From Allokutzneria multivorans (GTDB lineage Bacteria > Actinomycetota > Actinomycetes > Mycobacteriales > Pseudonocardiaceae): a stretch of DNA of 64,000 nt. Shown piece by piece: positions 53,717-60,090 of the stretch. Under the pieces are notes generated by a model. That model was not told the DNA's origin. It saw nothing but the letters and a program-made list of their open reading frames with translations, and made no database searches. The translations under genes and the position numbers were made by a program. Within the stretch, counting starts at the first letter, position 1; each line of letters starts with the position of its first letter. The stretch spans positions 248,001-312,000 of the forward strand of contig NZ_BAABAL010000005.1 of assembly GCF_039537405.1 (NCBI RefSeq), in the 5' to 3' direction.

Positions 53717-55084
53717 TCAGCCCAGGATGTCGTTGGCGGTGACGAGGAGCGCGCCCGCTGGCGCAGAGCGCGGTTGCTCGCGCGTGGCGACCGCGTAGCC
53801 GATCTGCTCCGGGTCGACGCCTGGGACAGCGGCTGCCTTGGTGCGCAAGGACCGCAGCACCCGCTCGGCGTCCGGGGACTTCGCCCACTTCGCCTCGCCC
53901 GCCATGACGACTTTCCTGGCGCGCCCAGCGAGCACCAGAGCGTCGATCTCCACGTTCGACGGGTCGTTCCACCACTGTCCGACCGCGACGATCTCCGGGG
54001 CGATCTCGCCCGCCACCGCGAGTCGGCGCAGGTGCGCTCGGAACATCTCCTCCCACCGCTCACCCATGAAGTCGCCGAGGCAGCCGAGGAGCACCGGCAG
54101 GATGCTCTCTCCGAGGCCGCCCTCGATCTCGCTGCGAAAGCGGGAGAGCACACCCAGGTAGAAAGCCAGAAAGTTGTCGGACACTCGATAGCTGACCTTC
54201 TTGGTCCGCCCCCGCTCGGTGACCGGCTCCCGCTTTTCGAGAAGGCGCAACTGGATCAGCCGCTCGATCGTGCGGGCGGGCTCCGCTCCCAAGGTGTCCT
54301 TGATCTGTCCGTACCTGGTGGCGCCGGAAGCGACCGCGTGCAGCACAGCAGACGGTTGGTCTCCGTGCTCGGCCTCGGTGGCCAGGACGAGCTGGCCCTC
54401 GGTGAGCAGCGGCGCACCCGGCCGTGCGACGAGCCGGAGCAGGTTCTCGGTCACATCTGCTGAGGAGTCCCACCAGGACAGGTAGAGCGGGACGCCGCCG
54501 AGAAGCCCGTAGACGAGTGCCCGGTCGGAGGCAGCCAGCGAGGGCAGCAGCAAAGCGGCCTCGTGTGGTTGGAACGGATGCACGAGGAGTGAGATGTCGA
54601 ATCGGCCGTAGAGCGGCGCACGTTCTTCCTGGAGCATTTCCATGCGCCGCACGGCCGAGCCGCACAGCAGCAACCTGAGCTTCGTGCGTCCCGCGACCCG
54701 GTCGAAAAGCGCACGAATCACGCCCGGAAGCTCTGGAGAACCCTTGACCAGTTCCGGGAACTCGTCGAGCACCACCAGCAACGGCTCGTCCGTGGCGAGC
54801 AGCGCAAGGTCCTCAAGGGCGTCATCCCAGTCGGTGTAGGGCCGCGCGGTCAGATCGCGCAGCCGGTGCGACTGTGTGGCGGCCACTTGGCGGGCGAGCT
54901 GGACGAGCTCTGCGCGTGCCGAGCGACCAGCGCCGGTGTGGAACACGCTGCGCAGGTCACGGGCGAAGTGATGCAACAACGCGGTCTTGCCGACCCGACG
55001 CCGCCCCCAGACAACGGCCAGCTGCCTGCCGGTCAGCCACCAGCGCTCCAGAGCAGCCAGTTCGTCGACGCGGTTGACGAACAT
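53717..55084 (-). CDS. AAA ATPase with C-terminal PD-(D/E)xK-like domain (DUF234 type)
   Basis: 455 residues from ATG 55084. The N-terminal ATPase (archaeal ATPase_2 type) has Walker A VVWGRRRVGKTALLHHF and Walker B LLVVLDEFPEL, then LLLCGSAVRRMEML with an arginine-finger-like region. A winged helix follows at about 240-290 (RYGQIKDTLG). The C-terminal DUF234 domain has VEIDALVLAGRARKVVMAGE-AKWAK, i.e. the D...E-x-K arrangement of PD-(D/E)xK nucleases. Such proteins are frequent in mobile or defence contexts, but the role is not established. Two nested inverted repeats lie directly upstream and a terminator follows. Confidence 0.85.
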   Translation of the reverse strand: MFVNRVDELAALERWWLTGRQLAVVWGRRRVGKTALLHHFARDLRSVFHTGAGRSARAELVQLARQVAATQSHRLRDLTARPYTDWDDALEDLALLATDEPLLVVLDEFPELVKGSPELPGVIRALFDRVAGRTKLRLLLCGSAVRRMEMLQEERAPLYGRFDISLLVHPFQPHEAALLLPSLAASDRALVYGLLGGVPLYLSWWDSSADVTENLLRLVARPGAPLLTEGQLVLATEAEHGDQPSAVLHAVASGATRYGQIKDTLGAEPARTIERLIQLRLLEKREPVTERGRTKKVSYRVSDNFLAFYLGVLSRFRSEIEGGLGESILPVLLGCLGDFMGERWEEMFRAHLRRLAVAGEIAPEIVAVGQWWNDPSNVEIDALVLAGRARKVVMAGEAKWAKSPDAERVLRSLRTKAAAVPGVDPEQIGYAVATREQPRSAPAGALLVTANDILG

Positions 55085-55102
55085 CGCACCTCACCCACCA
55101 GT

Positions 55103-55161
55103 CATAACTTACGCCGGACGTAACTCACGGCCAGCGTAACTTACGCGGCACGTAAGTTATG
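55103..55161. promoter_or_regulatory. Nested operator-like palindromes before the AAA ATPase
   Basis: An outer palindrome CATAACTTACG ... CGTAAGTTATG spans 59 bases; within it TAACTTACG-CGGCA-CGTAAGTTA (55137-55159) is a perfect inverted repeat, and a degenerate second copy (TAACTTACG...CGTAACT) fills the other half. It ends 18 bases before the ATPase start codon. Confidence 0.6.
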
Positions 55162-55189
55162 TCTGATGTCAGTTCACTGACCGGCACAA

Positions 55190-55272
55190 ACGAAAAGCCC
55201 CTGACTCCCGGTCGGAAGTCAGGGACTCTTCATGTTCCCGAACTGACTGCCGCTCCCACCACGAAGCGGACA
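55190..55272 (-). ncRNA. Candidate iron-regulated small RNA (~80 nt)
   Basis: On the minus strand a promoter with an iron box (55276-55307) should start a transcript near 55272 that runs ~80 bases to a terminator at 55199-55223 ending in GGGGCTTTTCG. No open reading frame of useful length lies in it. The unit promoter-short transcript-terminator is a hallmark of a regulatory RNA. This is inference; transcript data are absent. Confidence 0.45.
55199..55223 (-). terminator. Intrinsic terminator ending the candidate sRNA and the MFS transcript
   Basis: On the minus strand CCCTGACTTCC / GGGAGTCAGGG (one mismatch, CGAC loop) is followed by GGCTTTTCGTTT, a typical rho-independent end. It lies 117 bases past the MFS stop, which it could also terminate. 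Confidence 0.7.
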
Positions 55273-55275
55273 AGA

Positions 55276-55307
55276 ATTAGGTTAGCCTAACTACACCAGG
55301 GTGGCAA
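55276..55307 (-). promoter_or_regulatory. DtxR/IdeR-type iron box overlapping a minus-strand promoter
   Basis: ATTAGGTTAGCCTAACTA (55276-55293) matches the DtxR/IdeR box TTAGGTTAGsCTAACCTAA closely. On the minus strand TTGCCA (-35, 55302-55307) and TAACCT (-10, 55279-55284) are separated by exactly 17 bases, so the box covers the -10 and should repress when iron is plentiful. No protein gene starts directly downstream. Confidence 0.7.
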
Positions 55308-55315
55308 GCCCCCGC

Positions 55316-56695
55316 TCACTTCCGAGTGAGCACCCGGAGTCGGACCAGGCGCCGCACCGGCAGTTCGACCCCACCACGGCGCATCAGCACAACCCCGCAG
55401 ACCAGCGCGAACAGCAGCGAGATGGCCCCGCCGAGGAACACCGGCGAACGCGGCCCCCAGTGCTCGGCGACCCACCCCATCAGGGGACTGCCGAGCGGGT
55501 TCCCGCCCAGGAACACCAGCATGTAGAGGCCCATCACACGGCCGCGCATCTCCGGGGCGACCGAGAGCTGCACGATCGCGTTGGAGACCGTCGTGAAGGT
55601 CAGCGCGGCGGCTCCGGTGAGCACCAGCAGCGCCCCCATGGTCCACGGATCGGGCATGAAGCCGGTGATGATCTCCAGCACGCCGAAGGCCGCGGCGCCG
55701 CCGATGAGCAGCCGTTGGCGGGGCTGCCCCCTGCTGCTGCGCCGCGCGGCCATGATCGCGCCGGAGAGCGTGCCGACGGCGATCGCGGTGGACAGCGCGC
55801 CGTAGAGGGAGGCGTCGCCGTGGAACTCGTTGCGCGAGATCACGGCCAGGGTGGAGTGGAAGTTCAGCCCGAAGGTGCTCACACCGAACGCCAACACCAT
55901 GATCACGACCAGGTCGGCGCGCCCGCGCACGTAGCGCAGGCCCTCGCGGAGCTGGCCGCGCCCGCGCGGGACCGGCTTGGAGCGGAAAAGCTCGGCCGGG
56001 TTCATCAGCACGAGCCCGGTGATCACCCCGGCGAAGCTGGCGCCGTTGACGATGAACACCCAGCCGGTGCCGACCCAGTTGATCATGAGGCCTGCGAGGG
56101 CCGGGCCGAGGATGCGGGCGATGTTGAAGGTCATCGAGTTCAGCGCGACCGCGTTGGTGACCTGCGCCTTGCCGACCATCTCCACGGAGAAGGACTGCCG
56201 CACCGGCGTCTCCACCGCGGTGAACACGCCCAGCACCAGGCAGAGCAGGTAGACGTGCCACAGCTGCACGACGCCGGTCACGTCCAGCACGCCGAGGGTC
56301 AGCCCGCACAGGCCGATCGCCGCCTGGAGCACGATGAGGAACTTCCGCTTGTCCAGCCGGTCGGCGAGCACGCCCGCCCACAGCGACAGCGCGAGCGTCG
56401 GCGCGAACTGGATCGCGACGGCGATGCCCAGCGCGACAGGGCTGCCGTCGGAGAGCTGGAGCACCAGCCAGTCCTGGGCGACGCGCTGCATCCACACGCC
56501 GATGAGCGAGATGACCTGCCCGGAGGCGTAGAGGCGGTAGTTGCGCGTCCGCAGCGAGGAGAACATGCCGCCGCGCGGCTTCTCGTCCTCCGAGGGAGCC
56601 TTTATGTCCACAATAGACGGAGGGGGTGTGCCTGGCGGGGAGTGGTTGTCGTCGAGCTGCTGCTGTGCTCTGGTGTTCCCCGCGTGAATCGGCAC
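55316..56695 (-). CDS. MFS exporter (EntS/MFS_3 type)
   Basis: 459 residues from GTG 56695, 4 bases after the MarR stop. The first ~45 residues are disordered and include the dispersed palindrome (VDIKAPS). About 11-12 membrane helices follow from NYRLYASGQVISLIGVWMQR; the loop LWAGVLADRLDKRKFLIVLQ is the D-R-x-x-x-R exporter motif. EntS-like proteins export siderophores or drugs. It is the second gene of a MarR-MFS operon, so the regulator probably controls it. Confidence 0.87.
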   Translation of the reverse strand: MPIHAGNTRAQQQLDDNHSPPGTPPPSIVDIKAPSEDEKPRGGMFSSLRTRNYRLYASGQVISLIGVWMQRVAQDWLVLQLSDGSPVALGIAVAIQFAPTLALSLWAGVLADRLDKRKFLIVLQAAIGLCGLTLGVLDVTGVVQLWHVYLLCLVLGVFTAVETPVRQSFSVEMVGKAQVTNAVALNSMTFNIARILGPALAGLMINWVGTGWVFIVNGASFAGVITGLVLMNPAELFRSKPVPRGRGQLREGLRYVRGRADLVVIMVLAFGVSTFGLNFHSTLAVISRNEFHGDASLYGALSTAIAVGTLSGAIMAARRSSRGQPRQRLLIGGAAAFGVLEIITGFMPDPWTMGALLVLTGAAALTFTTVSNAIVQLSVAPEMRGRVMGLYMLVFLGGNPLGSPLMGWVAEHWGPRSPVFLGGAISLLFALVCGVVLMRRGGVELPVRRLVRLRVLTRK

Positions 56696-56699
56696 TTCG

Positions 56700-57134
56700 T
56701 TACTGCCCCGCCATCCTGTCGATGATCTCAGCCGCGCGGGAGAGAACCTCCCGTTCGGACTCGTCCAGTTCCGCGAGCCGCTTGTCCAGCCAGCGCTCGC
56801 GCGCGCAGACCTCCGCCTTGATGAAGGTCCGTCCGGCCTCGGTCAGGTCGACGATCGCCTGCCTGCCGTCGGTGGGGTGCGGCGAGCGCGTCGCGTACCC
56901 GTGTTCCTCCAGCGCGGCTATCACCCTGGTCATGGACGGGGGCTGGACCCCCTCGCGCGATGCCAGCTCCCCGGGGGTCAACGGCCCGCCCTTGTGCAGG
57001 CTGGACAAAGCGGAGAGCTGGGTCAGCGAGACCGTGGAGTCGCTGCGCTGGGCGCGGAGCCTGCGGTTGAGCCGGACTACGGACAGCCTCAGACGGCTGG
57101 CCAGGTTGGGCTCACCCGGTTCAGACTCCGACAT
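56700..57134 (-). CDS. MarR-family regulator of the MFS operon
   Basis: 144 residues from ATG 57134; GTG 57152 would add six. Winged HTH at about 35-105 (SLTQLSALSSLHKGGPLTPG; VQPPSMTRVIAALEEHGYAT; wing RSPHPTDGRQAIVDLTEAG). The arm helices at both ends mediate dimerisation. It sits directly ahead of the MFS exporter and should respond to a compound that the pump removes. No operator palindrome stood out. Confidence 0.88.
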   Translation of the reverse strand: MSESEPGEPNLASRLRLSVVRLNRRLRAQRSDSTVSLTQLSALSSLHKGGPLTPGELASREGVQPPSMTRVIAALEEHGYATRSPHPTDGRQAIVDLTEAGRTFIKAEVCARERWLDKRLAELDESEREVLSRAAEIIDRMAGQ

Positions 57135-57151
57135 GTCTTTAGCATACCTCA

Positions 57152-58147
57152 CTATCTCGCTGCCGGAGCGCAGGTCCCTCCGACGTAGCAGCGCAGCGGC
57201 GGCTCGGTCTCGGTCGCCTGGCCGCCGACCACGTCGAACAGCTCGCTCGGTCGCAGCAGCGGCAGGCTGGTCGCCATCGCCACGAGATCAGCCCCCGGTA
57301 ACGCCCGCTGCCCGCAGAGAGAACCCGACACCCGGCGCGGATCGGCGGCCCCCGCGTGCTCCAGGGCGTCCACCGTCAGCGCGTAGCCCACGGCGTCGGC
57401 GAGCAGCGTGAGATGACCGGTGTGCCGCAACGGGCAGAAGACCTGGGTCGTGATGTTGGTGGCTTCCGGCAGCAGGCTCGCGGTCGGCTGCGGCGTCACC
57501 AGCTCGTCGAAGAGCGTGTGGATCGAGGTGTAGGACGGCCCGGGCGGGAGCTGGCCGAGGTTGGCGTTGCGGATCAGCTGCGACTCCGGGTGGAGCTGGC
57601 GGACCGCGGGCTGGCACAACGGGTTGCGGACGCAGTGCTCCGCCGCCGCGCGCGATCCCCGGTAGGGCACGCCGAGCCCGACGTAATCGTCCACTGTGGA
57701 CCGAATGTCGGGCCAGAACCTCAAGGCCCACAACGCGAGCACGCCGCCCTGGTCGTAGCTGACCACCGAGACCTTGTTGCCGCTGCGCTCCGCGACGGTG
57801 CGGATCGCGTGCACGACGTACTCGGCCGCGTCCTGCATGTCGTCCATGCCCTTGCCCGGCAGGTCGAGCACGCACACGGGCCGGTTGAGCTTGCCGAGCG
57901 CTCGGCGGTAGCCCCAGTCCCAGGTCTCCGCCGCGCTCAGCCCGGTGCCGTGCACGAGCAGCACCGGCTTCGCGGTCCCGGAGTCGTCCACGTCGCCGCC
58001 GCAGGACAGCGCGGTGTTCAGCGCGGACGCCGGGGTGTGCAGGACGGGGCCGGGTGGTGGGGGCTGGGGAACCGCTTCCGCCGGGAGCGAGAACGTCGCG
58101 ATCACCGCAGCACAGGGCAGGAGCCGCCAGAGCTTGTTGATCCCCAC
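57152..58147 (-). CDS. Secreted lipase-like alpha/beta protein with Asp at the nucleophile position
   Basis: 331 residues from GTG 58147. A Sec signal peptide (WRLLPCAAVIATFSLPAEA) is cut near residue 25. The fold is like Candida antarctica lipase B: oxyanion strand VLLVHGTGLSAAETW, then the nucleophile elbow SYDQGG at 130-135, where the usual Ser is Asp132. The late His is probable in LRHTGHL. Six Cys suggest disulfides. With Asp as nucleophile the protein cannot be a normal serine lipase; it may be a pseudo-enzyme or use an Asp nucleophile as dehalogenases and epoxide hydrolases do. No operon partner. Confidence 0.82.
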   Translation of the reverse strand: MGINKLWRLLPCAAVIATFSLPAEAVPQPPPPGPVLHTPASALNTALSCGGDVDDSGTAKPVLLVHGTGLSAAETWDWGYRRALGKLNRPVCVLDLPGKGMDDMQDAAEYVVHAIRTVAERSGNKVSVVSYDQGGVLALWALRFWPDIRSTVDDYVGLGVPYRGSRAAAEHCVRNPLCQPAVRQLHPESQLIRNANLGQLPPGPSYTSIHTLFDELVTPQPTASLLPEATNITTQVFCPLRHTGHLTLLADAVGYALTVDALEHAGAADPRRVSGSLCGQRALPGADLVAMATSLPLLRPSELFDVVGGQATETEPPLRCYVGGTCAPAAR

Positions 58148-58205
58148 GACTTCCGAGGCTAGGCGCCGTTCCCCCGCCCAGCCACGCGAGTCACCCGGCT
58201 GTGGG

Positions 58206-59654
58206 TCAGATGCCCAGAGCCTGGCGGAGGGGGCCGACCGCGAAGTACGCGATGAAGGCCACCGAGACGACCCACATCAGCGGGTGCACCTTGCGCGCCT
58301 TGCCGGTCACCACCTGGAGCAGCACGTAGCTGATGAAGCCCGCGCCGATGCCGTTGGCGATGGAGTAGGTGAACGGCATGACCACGATCGTCAGGAACGC
58401 GGGCAGCGCGATGGTGAAGTCGGAGAAGTCGATCTCCCGCACCTGGCTGACCATGAGCGCGCCGACGATCACCAGCGCGGGCGCGGCCGCTTCGACGGGG
58501 ATGACCTGGTAGAGCGGGGTGAAGAACATGGCGGCCAGGAACAGCAGGCCGGTCACCACGTTCGCCAGCCCGGTGCGCGCGCCCTCGGCGATCCCCGCGG
58601 CCGACTCGATGTAGACGGTGTTCGACGATGAGGACGCCAAACCGCCCGCGACCGCGCTCGCACCGTCGACGAACAGGGCCTTGCCGGTGTTGGGCAGCTG
58701 GCCGTCCTTGTCGAGCAGGTCGGCCTCCTTCGCGAGACCGGTCATCGTGCCGATGGTGTCGAAGAAGTCGGTCAGCACCAGCGTGAACACCAGCAGCGCC
58801 ACCGTGATCGCGGGCAGCCGCCACCACGCGCCGAAGGACACGTCGCCGACCAGCGAGAGGTCGGGAAGGCCGAAGACCTGGTCGGGAAGGCCCGGGTAGC
58901 CCAGGCTCCAGCCCTTGGGGTCGGTGCCCTTGGACGGTCCGGCCTTGAAGATCGCCTCGATGACCATCGCCATCGCGGTGCTGCCGAGCACGCCGATCAG
59001 GATCGCGCCGCGGACCTTGCGCGCCACCAGGACCCCGGTGAGCAGCAGCCCGAACACGAAGACGAAGGTCGGCCACGACGCGATCGACCCGTTGATGCCC
59101 AGTCCGACCGGCACCGTGGTCTTGGCGTCGTCGGGCAGGCGGCGGACGAACCCCGCGTCGACGAAGCCGATCAGGCAGATGAACAGGCCGATGCCGACCG
59201 CGATGGCGGCTTTGAGCTCCGGCGGCACGGAGTTGAACACGGCCGTGCGGAAACCCGTCGCGACGAGCACCAGCACCACGAGGCCGTTGACCACGACCAG
59301 GCCCATCGCCTCCGGCCAGGTCATCTGCGGCGCGAGGGTGACCGCGACCAGGCTGTTGATGCCGAGCCCGGTCGCGATGGCGAAGGGGTAGTTCGCGATC
59401 AGTCCGAAGAGGATGGTCATCACGCCCGCGACCAGCGCGGTCACGGCGGCGACCTGCGGAACCGGGAGGATGTTGCCGAGCACGTCGCGCTTGGCGCCCG
59501 CGTCGTCAACGGCGAAACTGCCCATGATCAGCGGGTTCAGCACCACGATGTAGGCCATCGTGACGAAGGTGACCAGCCCGCCGCGGACCTCCCGGCCCAC
59601 CGTCGAGCCGCGCTCGCTGATCTTGAAGTAGCGGTCCAGCCTGCCTGAGCCCAT
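58206..59654 (-). CDS. NCS2-family purine permease (AzgA-like)
   Basis: 482 residues from ATG 59654, with AGGGAG six bases ahead. Fourteen hydrophobic segments with the AzgA order: GGLVTFVTMAYIVVLNP near the start, NYPFAIATGLGINSLVA in the middle and, in helix 10, FFDTIGTMTGLAKEADL followed by SSSSNTVYIESAAGIAEGARTG, the substrate-binding region of adenine/guanine/hypoxanthine permeases. It takes up a purine base by proton symport. It is divergent from the small DUF2530 gene. Confidence 0.9.
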   Translation of the reverse strand: MGSGRLDRYFKISERGSTVGREVRGGLVTFVTMAYIVVLNPLIMGSFAVDDAGAKRDVLGNILPVPQVAAVTALVAGVMTILFGLIANYPFAIATGLGINSLVAVTLAPQMTWPEAMGLVVVNGLVVLVLVATGFRTAVFNSVPPELKAAIAVGIGLFICLIGFVDAGFVRRLPDDAKTTVPVGLGINGSIASWPTFVFVFGLLLTGVLVARKVRGAILIGVLGSTAMAMVIEAIFKAGPSKGTDPKGWSLGYPGLPDQVFGLPDLSLVGDVSFGAWWRLPAITVALLVFTLVLTDFFDTIGTMTGLAKEADLLDKDGQLPNTGKALFVDGASAVAGGLASSSSNTVYIESAAGIAEGARTGLANVVTGLLFLAAMFFTPLYQVIPVEAAAPALVIVGALMVSQVREIDFSDFTIALPAFLTIVVMPFTYSIANGIGAGFISYVLLQVVTGKARKVHPLMWVVSVAFIAYFAVGPLRQALGI

Positions 59655-59697
59655 GCGCACTCCCTACCGCGGTGTTTCGGCCGGTAGCCTGCCCGAT

Positions 59698-59994
59698 GTG
59701 GCGGAGAAGAGCGAACGCGGCCAGGTTACGAGTGCGGAAAGTCCCGCGCCCCCGCCGCTGCCCCGTGCCCTCGCGGACCCGGTCCCGCTGATCGCGGCCG
59801 GCACCGCGCTGTGGTTCGTGGCCTTCGCGGTGCTGCTGGTGCTGCGCACGGGCTTCGACACCGGCCAGTGGGTCTGGGTGTGGACCACGCTCTGCGGCGG
59901 CGTCCTCGGCCTCATGGGCTGGTCGATCATCATGTGGCAGCGCCGCGCCGCCCGCCGCGGCTCCCGCACCGCCCAACAGGGCGACGGCCTCTAA
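59698..59994 (+). CDS. DUF2530 membrane protein
   Basis: 98 residues from GTG 59698; an in-frame ATG 59653 would share its bases with the divergent permease start and is less likely. Two membrane helices at about 34-54 (VPLIAAGTALWFVAFAVLL) and 60-80 (WVWVWTTLCGGVLGLMGWSI) with a basic tail, the DUF2530 layout. Function unknown. In M. tuberculosis the homologue is Rv0879c, next to the MarR gene Rv0880. The 30-bp-period repeat follows its stop. Confidence 0.82.
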   Translation: MAEKSERGQVTSAESPAPPPLPRALADPVPLIAAGTALWFVAFAVLLVLRTGFDTGQWVWVWTTLCGGVLGLMGWSIIMWQRRAARRGSRTAQQGDGL

Positions 59995-60009
59995 CCCCCG
60001 CGCTCATGC

Positions 60010-60090
60010 GCTGAATGACTCATTGAGGTACTTGAGCGTCCTCAATGACTCATTCAGCTACCTCAACTCCCTGAATGAGTCATTCAGGGA
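60010..60090. repeat. Triple palindrome, 30-bp period, copy between convergent genes
   Basis: TGA(C/G)TCA cores at 60016, 60046 and 60076, exactly 30 bases apart, in the gap between the convergent stops at 59994 and 60091. The last unit, CCCTGAATGAGTCATTCAGG, is nearly perfect. The order of units is inverted relative to the copy at 47485, so the element is inserted in the other orientation. Confidence 0.8.
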
